Shown here piece by piece: positions 10,932-21,479 of a stretch of 42,058 bases of DNA. Every line of letters starts with the position of its first letter. Position 1 is the first letter of the stretch. Where the stretch lies: the NCBI GenBank assembly GCA_027487435.1, contig JAIYDP010000008.1, forward strand, positions 1-42,058. The letters run 5' to 3'. The notes under the pieces were generated by a model that was not told where the DNA came from, searched no databases, and saw only the letters and a list, made by a program, of their open reading frames with translations. A program made the position numbers and the translations under genes. The DNA is from Verrucomicrobiaceae bacterium. GTDB lineage: Bacteria; Verrucomicrobiota; Verrucomicrobiia; Verrucomicrobiales; Akkermansiaceae.

Positions 10932-11408
10932 ATGCAGACGTCGACTCCCGCTGGAAATCCGAATCAGTTTGCGCGTGTCGCTTCGAGGCCACAGCCCGCA
11001 ACACAACTGTCCCCAGAAGCTCGGAGAATGTGATTTAAGGGTCTGCTCATTTTACTTTGCAGATACTCACAAGCACACCAAATGCCACGGCAAGTTGGCC
11101 CTGGGATGGTTGCCATCAGCGCAGCGGCGACTCCCTATCGTAAGAGTCAATCGTATTCCCTACTGATAACCAAAGCTGACGGGAAGTCGGATGATTTCAC
11201 CCCTATGGAGCAGTCTGCACAATACCCCCCCGGATTCGACGACAAGTCGTACCAGACCCTTCAGAAGATTTGTCCTTTTGTGACTCCTGCTACTCGATGG
11301 GTTTCCCTTGATGAGCTCCTGGGAATCCCCAGAGACAAGAAGAAAGACTTGAAGATGAAAACCGCACAGGCTCAACAGAAGCGGATTCAAAAAGCAGCTG
11401 TGCGGTGA
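10932..11408 (+). CDS. Orphan 147-aa two-exon protein
   Basis: No family recognised. Exon 1 (10932-11029) and exon 2 (11063-11408) flank a 33-nt intron (GTGATT...TTTTACTTTGCAG), and together give 147 aa. Support for coding comes from the frame-restoring intron of the local class and from the composition. The N-terminus is low-complexity and Pro/Gln-rich (NPNQFARVASRPQPATQ). The middle has YPPGFDDKSYQTLQKI and CPFVTPATRWVSLDELLGIP, which reads like a folded motif. The C-terminus is a Lys/Gln-rich helix (KKKDLKMKTAQAQQKRIQK). It is shut in between the TTLL6-like start (27 bp) and the OGT stop (22 bp). Confidence 0.65.
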
Positions 11409-11430
11409 GCGCAACTGACAGCCAACGACG

Positions 11431-13706
11431 TTATGTATCATTAAATGTACCCTTACCACAATGTGGAATGATGTGCATGCGGCATCCTCCGCACGCGAAT
11501 TCAAGCTCTGCCGACAATCTCAGCCCCGTGTCCCAACATGAGGTCCAGCGGGCCGTGTCAAACACATTTGATGTGGTGGCGTCCCTTTCGCTTCAACCCA
11601 ATCCATCAACGTCCTCACCTCATCTTCCGAAGCCGCGTGGCAATCGATGCTAACTTACGCGGCCGGCTCGCCGCGGCAACAACCAACTCGAGGAAGTCGC
11701 CGTGGTCGCGGGCGACCATTTCCGCCAAGCCGAGCCCCAGCGCCAGCGCCGGCGACACTCTCGCCGAGAAGTCCTCGCCGGGGACGCAAAGAACGGGGAC
11801 CTTCGTGGTCAACTCAAGAGGAACGATCACGCACGCCGCTCCAAAGAGTATCGATGGCCGTTGTGTGTGCGGTGAAAAGGACGGTGTCGACAAACCCGTC
11901 GGCAAGGCCTTTAATCAAAAACTCGCGCTCTCGGGGGAAGAAGTCGTGGAAGTGGAATCTGCGAGGTGACGCCAACATTTGCAAGCGCTGACCTGTCGGA
12001 GGAAATGTTGCGAAGCGCAAGGGCCCGACGGCGCATGTTCTGGTTGTGAGGGGTGGCATGAGGGGGGTAACTTCGGGGGGGTATGGGTCAAAAATTATCA
12101 TCCACAAATGCAGCTTGGGAACTCGCGCCATGGCGTCGACCCAAATGTCAAACGACGTCGGCTCCATCTTGTACATGGACTGCGGGGTAAAACTAAATGT
12201 CATTTGCGGACGTTCCATGCGCCGAAAACGATTGCGTCGTCGGGGATTCCAAACTCTGCACGAGTTGGCCACGCCATCGGCGAGCCGTCTGTGCGATTGA
12301 CCAACGGCTCGCCTCGCTGCAGGAGGACTTCTCTTCGGCTTTGTCTGTAATCTGTGACGAGGTATGTGTCTGCGAGATAGATCAGCTTCTGCGACAAGTA
12401 AGAACGATAAACCGCATGCGCGACCTCGGAATAATAAGAGATGAGGTCAGGAGGCGACGTTATCTTATCAGACGCAAGGTAGTCGACAAACGGGGCACCC
12501 ATTGTGCCAGGGTATCCATGGAAGTGCATCACGAGAGGCGCAGGCCGCATTGCCAGCAGCTCCATGCCCGGGAACAGCGTCCAACCGGACATGTCGATGA
12601 GGACGTGGATCTGCCGCTGCTGAACCGCCAGCGCAACTTCCGCGTCGTTCATGGCCGCCGCTTCGATAAATTCGAAAACCTCTGCCATGACTTGAAGCCT
12701 CTCAACGCGGCCATCATTGCTTTTCCTAGCGAATGCAAACACCTAAGCGCAATCATTTAAACGCAACGACGGGGACCTGAAAATTGGAGCGTCGATGAAG
12801 CCCGAAGATAGAACGAGTGAACCTTGCCGTCGTCGTGTTTCCCTGAAACCCTGAAGACGATACGTAGCCGATTCGAAGGGTGCCGCTCCACTCTGATCTA
12901 CATTTAGAGCGATGGCACGGAGAAACTGCCTGGGCGGGGGTTCAAGACAAAGCCTTTGATGTGGTGAAGAGTTATTTGTGCGTGGAGGCGCGCGTTCGAT
13001 TGCAGTTGCAGAGGGGACAGCTGGTCGTTTGGGGGAGGGGTCAGGAGTGGGACGGCTGGACACTCACGCCGTACACAGCGGACTGCCACGGCTGGACCAG
13101 AACTCTGTTGTCGCGCATAAACGAATCGAACAATGAGCGGAACGAGATCATGTGGTCGTGCCAGTGGCGCCAATCGGCGGTCTTTTGCATAACGGCGAGG
13201 CTATTCATGATGGGGGTTTGATGTGTTGAGTCCAGCTGGATTGCGATCGCAAGGGCGTCTTCGGCAAGCTTCAGACGTCAGCCCCCCCGATCGCAAACAA
13301 GAAGTACTGTGAAGTTCTTGAGGCTAATATAGGCATTACCGAGGTTGTTGTAAGCACGAAAGAACTGCAGGGGTCATTTTCGCCCTAAAATAGCGACATC
13401 AGGCCGGATAGTCGTCGCTTGAATTTGACAAAAAGCCTCTGCGTGAAATCGCTTCATCGAATGCATGACATTACCAAGCCCAAACCACGCATCTGCATCC
13501 ATGGGGTCCCGCTTTAAAGACTCGCGGTAGAACCTTGTCGTCTTGACAGTCAGTGTGGCGAAAATTGAGTGGGAAACAATTCGTTCAGCGCCTTCTAGTC
13601 CACTGATGGCGTTGGCTGGTCTGTTACTTGAATTGATATCAAACCAACCGATGGAGATGAGGACCGAGGCATTGACGGTCTTGTCAACGTAGACGCAAGG
13701 GTTCAT
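11431..13706 (-). CDS. UDP-GlcNAc: protein O-GlcNAc transferase (GT41)
   Basis: OGT transfers GlcNAc from UDP-GlcNAc to Ser/Thr of nuclear and cytosolic proteins. Thirteen exons (introns 13542-13577, 13365-13397, 13269-13307, 13021-13067, 12893-12926, 12743-12776, 12180-12211, 12040-12071, 11959-11992, 11801-11834, 11585-11618 and 11508-11537; the first and last are least sure) sum to 1857 nt, or 618 aa. Residues about 40-150 hold two to three TPRs (DADAWFGLGNVMHSMKRF; AYNNLGNAYISLKNF). GT41 motifs follow: LRIGYVSS, FAFARKSNDGRVERLQVMAE, MRPAPLVMHFHGYPGTMGAP, the catalytic-lobe Lys in NSMYKMEPTSFDIW (about 428), TAHTTAIDTLWSG and VPVLCVPGEDFSARV, then FDTARWT near the end. GYVSS is followed by SGFQGNTTT instead of the usual DFxxH. 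The TPR array is far shorter than in animals or plants, unless upstream exons were missed. Confidence 0.92.
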
Positions 13707-13994
13707 GGCAGAAACAGCTCCGTCAAAATGATTCTAGGGAATAAACTTCGAACCTAAATGCTCTCATACCCTTTGCAACTCTTCCAAGACGTACTCACAC
13801 CATTTCACAGACATCACATCATGCGAGCAGGAGGCCAGACAAAAGAAAACAAAGCCGGCCCACAGACGCATTCGTTAAATTTGAGGTACAACTTTTGAGT
13901 TGGAAATGGCGGGAAGTAGAATTGTCCTACCCATTGTGGAGGATAAGACGGTTCTGAAAGCATCTGCAGAGCAAAGCTTCTTGCGATCTTCGGC
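13707..13994. promoter_or_regulatory. 288-bp divergent region between OGT and GCP2
   Basis: This is the space between the OGT (-) and GCP2 (+) start codons and presumably carries both promoters. A short ORF on the minus strand (13814-14002) has no family signal. The role is inferred from position; no specific element was seen. Confidence 0.4.
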
Positions 13995-16356
13995 ATGTTC
14001 ACGCCATTTGAAGTTTCGTTGATGTCTGCAGCGGATACAACATTTCAGCGTCCATTTCTGAGCATTGGGCTGCCGAGCCGCTCCTCAATCATGATGGTTT
14101 CGACCACTGGAAAAGTTCACCATGCAGGAGAAGTCAAAAGCAGCCACTCCAGCAGGTGCGCTGTCAGTGGAACATCAGGAAATTGCAGTGATTGACGATC
14201 TCCTCAATTTCATGATAGTAAGCCATGAGGAGGCATTGCTTTTACAAGCCTAGGGCATTGATGGCATATACATCAAATTTAGCTACACGAATGAGTCTCT
14301 GAAGGAGCTTACGTTTGACTTGGATCCAACCCTAGGTGGTGTCTGTGAACGCAGCATTGACGCGGCTCAGATTCCTCCACATCCTTTCTTGCGAAACGTA
14401 TTTGCCCCCTTGGGCTCTACTATGCGCACATCGCCCGCTTCATCGAGAGTAGATCTATCATGGATTGTGGTCTCGTCAGCCACGCGCTGTCGGCCGCCAT
14501 GAGAACCCTCCTCAAGGTGGGATCCTTGGCGTTGCTGCTGATGAATTAGGAGTATCTTGTACTCGTCGCGCAACTTGAAAGCCTCCACCTCTTGTCTGAG
14601 CTGACTCTTCAAAAGATGTCGTTCTTTGTTCAGCCGACACTTGAAACGCTTCGCCACATTGACGATCTCGTACGCGGCATCGACGCCGCCTCCCGAGACC
14701 GGGGAGGAGCCCTCCTCAATATCATTTACGCCCGCCTCCTGGACGTCGGCGGCGCTTCCGATGTGTTGCAGAAGTTGTTCCTCTTCCTGCTCGAGGCTGC
14801 AGCGCAGCCTTTCCTCGCACAGCTTGAGGCTTGGCTCTACAGCGGCACTGTTGATGACCCATTCCTTGAGTTCATGATTGAAACGACGAATAGCTCAAAC
14901 TTTTGGGCATCAAGGTTCCGATTGATTGCCGAGCGGGCGCCAAATTTTTTGGGCGATGTGCATTTATTTCAAAAGATTCTTGTCTGCGGTAAGAACTTAA
15001 GCGTTCTGCGCGAGTGTGGGGAGGCCTCTCGGCTTCCAGAGCGAACAAAAGTTCCGTTCAGCACGTCGGCCCACATGTGGCCACCCACCCTTTGAGCTGA
15101 CGATGGCAGATTCTCCGCTGTCGTCGACAAGGCTCTGAGAGTATCTTCCAAAATGCTAATCGACCATTTTCGGGACAAGCGGTCCCTGGTGTCCCGATTT
15201 CAGTTCGGTTCATAGCGATCCCTCTCAAACCTCAGGTCTCTTAAGCATTTCTTTCTTCTCGATCAATGCGACTGGATGACGCTTTTCTTGGACCTGGCGG
15301 CCGATGAGCTCTGCCTGAAGCGAAGCGACATCGACCGTTCTCGGCTTGAAGCTGCCCTTGAGGTTGCTGTTCGCGCGTCGGTTGCGTCAGCGGACCCTCA
15401 TCACGGTGATATCAAGCCCGTGTTGATGGATGCGTCGGCTCTTCACGAAATCATGCACCTTCTCAACGTCGACAAAGAAGATGCTGAGAGCGCCGATGCT
15501 CCAGTCATCCAACTAAACGGTTGCCTCCCTGTCGTCCTTCCCTCACACGCAGGATTTGAGGCTTTTTCTATTGCTTACGAAGCGCAATGGCCCCTCAACA
15601 TTGTCTTCAACAGAGAAGCCATGGGAAAATATCGTTTCCTTTTTCGCCACCTGTTTGCCCTCAAGCGAACGGAACTTGCTCTCTCAGCCGCGTGGAAAAT
15701 CCTCTCAGCGTCTAGGGCGTCGGAGCTGTCTGGGCCTCTTGTGACTGTCCATGTCCTCCGCAGTGCGCAGCTCCATTTCATTCATTCGCTGCTGCATTAC
15801 CTTGCCTTCGACGTTGTGGAGGACTGCTTTCAAACGTTCATGGCCAAGCTTGAGGGCGCCCAGTCCCTGGACGACATCCTCGGCCTCCACTCAGACTTCC
15901 TTGACAATTGTATCCGGAGGTTTTTCCTTCCGAATCGAGAGCTGACACAAGTGAGAGATTTGCGTCCCTTTGACACATCAAGGCATTCGCAAACATCCTC
16001 TCAACTTGTGACCGCTTCGCAGACTACGCGCAGAGGACAGCGCGAACGTTTGAGACGTCGTTGGCGGAACAAAGCAGTACCACCAAGACCTCAACTGCAC
16101 TAATCACTTCGCGGTCAAAGGTTTTCAAGTCAAATTCACGCCCTCCTCACTCAAGCAGCTGCGAGCAGAGATTGCGTCCACTTTGGCAGACGACGATCAT
16201 TTCAAACGAACGATCCACAAGCTCAAGAGCGAGTTCGAGGAGCGCTTGCAGGGTTTCATGCGGTTAGTGCAGGGGCACACGTCTCAAGATCTTCAGTTGT
16301 CGACCCTTTTGATTGGCCTCAACTTCAACCATTACTATACATCTATAAAACTGTAA
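13995..16356 (+). CDS. TUBGCP2: Gamma-tubulin complex component 2 (GCP2)
   Basis: GCP2 pairs with GCP3 and gamma-tubulin in the small complex that nucleates microtubules. Nine exons (introns 14097-14127, 14218-14253, 14336-14370, 14517-14549, 15077-15109, 15203-15235, 15951-15982 and 16077-16120; 31-44 nt) sum to 2085 nt, or 694 aa. N-terminal grip1 motifs: EHQEIAVIDDLLNFMI, GIDGIYIKF, FDLDPTL, YYAHIARFIESRSIMDCGLV, SHALSAAMRTLLKEYLVLVA, QLESLHLLSELTLQKMSFFV, PFLAQLEAWLYSGTVDDPF and LEFMIE. Grip2, gamma-tubulin binding: RFQSLKHFFLLDQCDW, FLDLAADEL, FEAFSIAYEAQWPLNIVFNR, YRFLFRHLFALKRTE and DDILGLHSDFLDNCIRR. AMRTLL and LDQCDW point to GCP2 rather than GCP3. The protein is shorter than human GCP2, mostly from a trimmed N-terminus. 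The 15077 donor has an alternative at 15065. The CDS overlaps the convergent neighbour by 14 bp. Confidence 0.93.
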
Positions 16357-19208
16357 ATTTACATGTGTTCAGTCGGCTGCGGCTCTTCTCCATCATTTCA
16401 AACGCTTGTTCCGCAGCGGCTCGCCGCTTTCGAATGAACGCGAGAATCCCTAAGACAATGCCAACTAGTGCAACGCTTCCGACCGATGCAACTACGACGA
16501 CGATCAAGTTTGCTCCTGAGCTCACTGGGAGCTTGTTTGAAGGTCCCCAGACTTCGGCAACTGCGGCCCACAAGAACTCAGCACCCTTGCGCTCACAGTC
16601 CCTTTCAGGGCCCATCGCCCACAACGATGAAGTTCGATTGTAGGCAGCTGGTCCTCTGAGCACTGCGCGTGCGCTCTGTGGCCATGTGTTGGTTCGAATC
16701 GCTTGGTCATACACCCCTGTCCCGGCCCCAGAGAGAGCGGCTGTAATTCCCAGCGAGGAGATGAACTTGGGACTGAATGGGTGGTCGATCGCTGTGCTGT
16801 AAACGAATGCAAGCGTCATGGGATCCTGAGAAAACGCGAGGCCCCGGAGAATAAAAGGAGCCAGGGCTGTGTCATTTAGGAGAGGGGCAGCAACGTCCAT
16901 CGCAGAGGGGAAGATGAACGCATATGCAGCCAGCGCTGCCTCAAATAACGGCGAGTTTGACGCGTCGCGCAGAGCGTCTGTCGTCACGCCCATTCCTGCG
17001 ATGGAGCCCAAGTCGACGACCTGCTGGACATCAAACCAAGCGACGCTCTGTGCAAGCAGCTCAAGGCCCATCAGCGCATCGGCGCTACGAGTTTTCCAAG
17101 CCCGGCGCGCAACCACATCCTCGACTGCCGCCCAAACTGCAGCACCAGCGTTTTTGTTGATGAAGCTAACGACTGACGCGTTTTGAGACAAGGCTTTCAA
17201 ATTTGCAAGGGACAGCGTGGCAGCGTAAAAATCTGGAAGAGCGGGCGTTGAGCGCAGCAGGGCTAGTGCTTTGTCGTAGAGGCCGGAGAGGTTCGTCGGG
17301 GCGAACGACGCCATGGCGAGGGTGTGGAGGAGCGAGCGGCCAGCAGACGGGGGAGAGGTAGCGTTTGGGTTAAAAGGGAAAAAAACAGGGGCAAGGACAG
17401 TTTGCCTGCACGCACTCTCAGCCGCAACTCCTGCAGCAGTCTGCAAAATCCGCCCGCGAGCACGGGACATGGCCGCAGCGGCTACGCGAAGATTCTGTGG
17501 AAAGAGCGCCGAGCAAACGACCGTTTGACCGCTGGATGGGAGAGGGGGCGACGACAACGCCGACATGACCCGTTCGGCCTTCGCTCCAAACACAGCGAGA
17601 GCGTCAGAGATCGCTAGCGCAGGGATGGGCGGGTCGGCAATGGGCTCGTCCAGACCCGCCGCTTCGACCGCCATGGCCTCCCACTCCGCACGGAGGCGAA
17701 AAAATCCGGCCGTGTCCGCGTCGAAATGGTGGTTCAAAACCATGCGGCGAGCAAGAGCGAAGCCACACCACAAGTCTCGTGCCGACGCGGGGGGGTTTCG
17801 CATCGAAAAATGGTGAAAAGCCATGAGCGTGTGGAGGCCGGCAGCAGCCCATGAGCGGCGGAACGCCGACGGCCCGGACAGAGCGCTCGCGTCAGCGGCG
17901 CTGACCAAAAACAGGCCCCCTCTGACGAAAGAGAACGGGGCCTGGTGAACGAACGCCGCGCGAGAGGAAGTGACGTTGGCGAGGGCTGCGACAGCGCGCG
18001 ATGAAATGACAGCAGGGGCCAGGAGGGTGACAGGGCCAGCCGGGTGGGCGAAGTCAGATAACAACAACAAGAAATCGCACGGTGAGGCGAGGGATGTAGG
18101 CGGCAGTGACTCGAAAACGTATTTAAATTGAGTGCTGATGTTAAAATTAAACGTCGCCAAAAAGCCAGGCTCATCAAACGACGGCAAGAGCGTCCGCAAG
18201 CCCTGCGTGAGGGAGAGGCCGCCATGGCGGCCCTCAGAGGCGACGAAAATGACAGCGGGGGAGGGATTTGCGGCAGCGAATGTCAGCGCGAGGGTCAAAT
18301 TTGCTGCAGCTGGAATGCGTGTGACGAAGCGGATGACATCGGACGACACTTGAACGGGGTGCGACATCAAATACGGCGTATTCTCATCGCCGTGAAGGCT
18401 TGCGTCTAGGACTTGAACGTCTTGCGCATGGAGGTCGAGCCAATTGACGGGGGCGCGGGTCTCAAAGGAGATTCGAGCAGCGCCATGGACTGCGTTTGTT
18501 GTGCGGTTGTGGGACAGCGTTGCGACGTAGACGATGCGGTGCACGACTCGAGGGAGCGACGACGCTGAAGGGGGGGGGAGGATTGGGACGGGGGACGTGC
18601 CATTAACGAAAAAGAATGCGAAGGAGTTGTTGAGGGGGAAGGACGCTGTTGCGTTGACGAGAAGGAGAGAGTGAAGCCAGAGATGAGCCGCGAGGTTCAT
18701 TGTGTACTTTGTTACGTTAACGGCGAAGAGAGTCGCGGACAGGCCGGCGAAGTTAAGCTCGTCAATGACAACTGGAGCGACGTGGTGAGACGTCCAAACT
18801 TGCAAGGAGGCTTTCAGCTGAGCGTTGCGTTGATCGTCGAGCGTAACATCAATGCGATCAGCGCGAGCAAGCACTTGGGCTTGAATGAGATCGCCGCCAA
18901 AGCTTGTCCACAGTGAAACTCGCACCAACGTGACCGGTAGATTGTCAAGGACTACAGAGAGCGTTACGAAGTATTTAAATCCAGACACGAGCTGCCGATC
19001 TGCATCGTTAATGACCAGAGTACAATGGTCGCCTATGCAAGAAACCGTGTCCTGAAACGCGTCAAATCACACGAGGAAGGACGACATTGCATATACGGTT
19101 TCGCGAATGCTCAACAGCTTTGATCAGGTCCTCATCTGCAGTACTGATTGGCATTGCAGGATGAGCAACAGTAAGTGAGAATGCGACCAAAAAGAGGTAA
19201 GGGACCAT
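16343..19208 (-). CDS. Secreted/membrane protein: cystatin-like domain plus degenerate M1 aminopeptidase fold
   Basis: Exon 1 (19086-19208) encodes a hydrophobic leader, MVPYLFLVAFSLTVAHP. A 34-nt intron (19052-19085) joins it to one uninterrupted 2709-nt exon, giving 943 aa. Residues about 20-85 resemble a cystatin: helix, paired Cys, then QLVSG (61-65), matching the papain-binding QxVxG loop, followed by a beta strand. From about 185 on, the protein follows the M1 aminopeptidase (APN/ERAP) fold, with LLPSFDEPGFLATFNF (333-338 = FDEPGF). However, the GAMEN exopeptidase motif and the HEXXH(18)E zinc site are absent; the corresponding stretch reads FHHFSMRNPPASARDLWCGF. It should therefore be catalytically dead. 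Many N-x-S/T sequons, a C-terminal transmembrane helix (about 888-912) and a short basic tail predict a type I, surface or lysosomal location. Unlike its neighbours it is nearly intron-free. Confidence 0.72.
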
Positions 19209-19237
19209 TTAGTCAGAAGTACAAAGTAAGCGATCTG

Positions 19238-20924
19238 TTAGGCTCTAGGGAGCAGGTCCTCAAGCTGCGAGACGCCGAAGCTCCAAACCGCCATTGACGC
19301 CGCACAGTGCTGCAATTGGGTCTTGTCAAGCTTGTCTGGAGTATCTGCTGCAGTGTGGTGGAACCAAAAATATCCATTAGGAATGCTGCCTGCGGGAGGC
19401 TGCTTGCTTGGGCCAGAACTGAACCCATCGCAAGGATTGTTTGCCGACTCGGGACCCCAGCGAGGATCCAGATCCTTGGAAGTTACAAAGAGAAAAATCC
19501 AAAAACACTTCCAAACTAGCGCAAGGAACACCAGTTTCACACATGAACGATATGTCCTTCGTTCATTAGGAAAATCGACAAAAGTATACGGTTCCACCAC
19601 CTCCAGCTGTCACGTTACCAGAGCCCATGTCCCCCAGTAAGTGTTGCCCAACATCCTGTCGTTTCAGTCGGTAGTTTTAATGCGAAACCTCAAGAATCTG
19701 ACGGGCCTTATCTGACCCTCCAAATCCGATTGCATAAGGCGTAAATGTTCCATCTGTGTCATTAGGGTTTCCTCACTAGTGTTACCGTCAGATTCAATGG
19801 CAATCGACGTTTTGTTCATCTCCAAAACGTGATCGGTGAGATATTGACGGCCCCCGCGAGCGCCATTCTCCTCTGCAAAATGAGGGCATTGGATACGCGC
19901 TGACCGTTGACAAACATCACTGCCCGGATGGTTCGACGGGGCTTGAGGCCTAACTTGTGGATCAAGCGGACAGCTTCCCAAGATGACACCGCACCAGCCC
20001 CATCATCGATCGCACCCTCCGCGATGTCCCAGCTGTCCATGTGTCCCCCAATGACAACATACTCGTCAGGTTTCTCCACACCTCGTACTTGAATGATGAC
20101 ATTTCTAGAGGGGACATCCGCTTCCTGATGTGCTTCCATGTTTAATTCCAAGAAGATACGCTGGCCGCGATCTTGCATGCGCTGCATCAGCTCCGCGTCC
20201 TCCACTGTGATACACGCGCCCGGTATCGTTGTCGTCTGACTGCTTCCAGTGTGCGGAGTTTGCAAAGAATAAGGTGTGACGGATCGGATCAACGCGGCAA
20301 CAGCTCCATATTGCGCTGCAGTTGAGGCACCTAATCGATGAGCAATTCAACTGTATAGAAAACACCAGCAAAGCGGTACTCGACAGTTTCGCCATATGAC
20401 ACAAATGGTGCATTGTACACCACAATCTTGCCAGATGCATTGGCAGCTCGCTCCTTCAATTCGTCAAAGGAGCGCACAACAAAAGCTTCGGCAACCAGGG
20501 GCTTCCCCAAGGTTCCGATTGAACCACCAACGGCTGCCTTGGAAGTAAGAGACATTGGAGTAACTTGGACCATAGCCATGTTCTTTTCACGAACCGATGG
20601 GGACACCAACCGAAGACTTTCACGGCCGCGAACCCATCGTGGAATCATGACAGGCTCTGTGAACACTTCAAGTCCATCTTGAGTAGCAAGTTCAACAACA
20701 TGATCGATGGCTTTCTCCAAGGCAGGAGTTCCACTGAATCGAGGACCGAATGTGTCACAGATGTAGGCAATTCTTTGAAACACTTCGTCATTCCCATCCA
20801 AGGCTTCACGAAGTATTGCGTCAGTAGCCATCTTCGTAGACATGGAAACATATCTGCTTGTTGGAATTAATGAGGACGAGACGGAGCTCAAGAGAAAACA
20901 CAAACAAACGATCGTAGCGCCCAT
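19238..20924 (-). CDS. CPQ: Carboxypeptidase Q (M28 family, lysosomal/secreted dipeptidase)
   Basis: CPQ (PGCP) is a di-zinc metallopeptidase that hydrolyses dipeptides in lysosomes or outside the cell. Seven exons (introns 20331-20365, 19873-19904, 19754-19785, 19657-19689, 19557-19589 and 19475-19508; 32-35 nt) sum to 1488 nt, or 495 aa, close to animal CPQ. A signal peptide (MGATIVCLCFLLSSVSSS) is followed by DTFGPRFSGTPALEKAI, EPVMIPRWVRGRESLRL, FDELKERAANASGKIVVYN, ACITVEDAELM, GGHMDSWDIAEGAIDDGAGA (zinc His and Asp), NEENGARGG (catalytic Glu and ligand), IESDDGTF (Asp), GGTDISFMCETGVPCASL and YFWFHHTAADT (His). All five expected metal ligands and the catalytic Glu are present, so it should be active. 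The stop is 29 bp before the start of the downstream same-strand gene. Confidence 0.95.
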
Positions 20925-21326
20925 AACAATTTGTTAAACTTTTTTTTATTGCTCTGGGTCTGAAAGGAGACTGAGGTTCAATTTACGACCTGAACGAAAG
21001 GGGCACAACACTCGAGAGGGTGAGATGGGGGAAAGGGAAGGGAGCCCAGCAATCAGGCTGAGACAGGGTTGGAGGGACGGAATGGGCTGCGGCGATACCA
21101 TCGACTGGAACGTCCGAGGAGGACGGCGGGGAAATAAAAGACGGTAGAAGAAAGGTCAGCGGAACGAAGAGAGGTGTGCTAGGACGCACTTAAGCAGCCA
21201 GTCAGTGTGGAAGCGGTGGAAGGCCAGGAGCGTCAACGTGCACCGCCGCGACGCCCATGGAAGTTTACAAAAAACAGAGCATTGGATACACGTTTGCAAA
21301 AGGATATTCTGTTTGAAGGAAACTTT
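20925..21326. other. Intergenic, no gene seen
   Basis: The CPQ start codon lies to the left and the partial H3 copy to the right. A T-run (20941-20948) sits just upstream of the CPQ start. A Pro/Ser-rich ORF on the minus strand (20983-21189) has no family signal and is probably chance. Confidence 0.4.
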
Positions 21327-21479
21327 CAGCTTTCGCAGGAACAATTCTGTAGATTTCTGGAACTTTCGGATTTCCCAAAGCGCAACAGTCCCAGGACGGA
21401 AACGATGAGGCTTCTTCACTCCGCCAGTAGTTGGAGCACTCTTACGAGCAGCCTTGCTTTGCCCGCTGCTTGTGGGGGC
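21327..21479 (-). pseudogene. Partial, diverged histone H3 copy
   Basis: About 153 bp is nearly identical at nucleotide level to the middle of the intact H3 gene 700 bp upstream. It covers the end of the N-terminal tail through the alphaN helix: [40 protein letters not shown]. It starts after an acceptor-like TTACGTAACAG, as does the intact second exon, but the first residues read APTSSGQ instead of APRKQLA. Arg49 is Trp and Leu60 is Phe. After LRKL the reading frame leaves H3 completely, so the histone-fold helices are absent. No MARTK exon was found upstream. A truncated duplicate is the simplest reading; an unusual short H3-tail protein is possible. Confidence 0.7.

Noticed and set aside
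11814..12272. Apparent frameshifts making OGT look like a pseudogene
   Set aside because: Introns 12040-12071, 11959-11992 and 11801-11834 (32-34 nt) explain every shift, and the joined protein fits GT41.
16365..18916. Numerous plus-strand ORFs opposite the pseudo-M1 gene
   Set aside because: They are basic, low-complexity antisense translations of a GC-rich exon. The minus frame is open for 903 codons and has a leader and a membrane helix.
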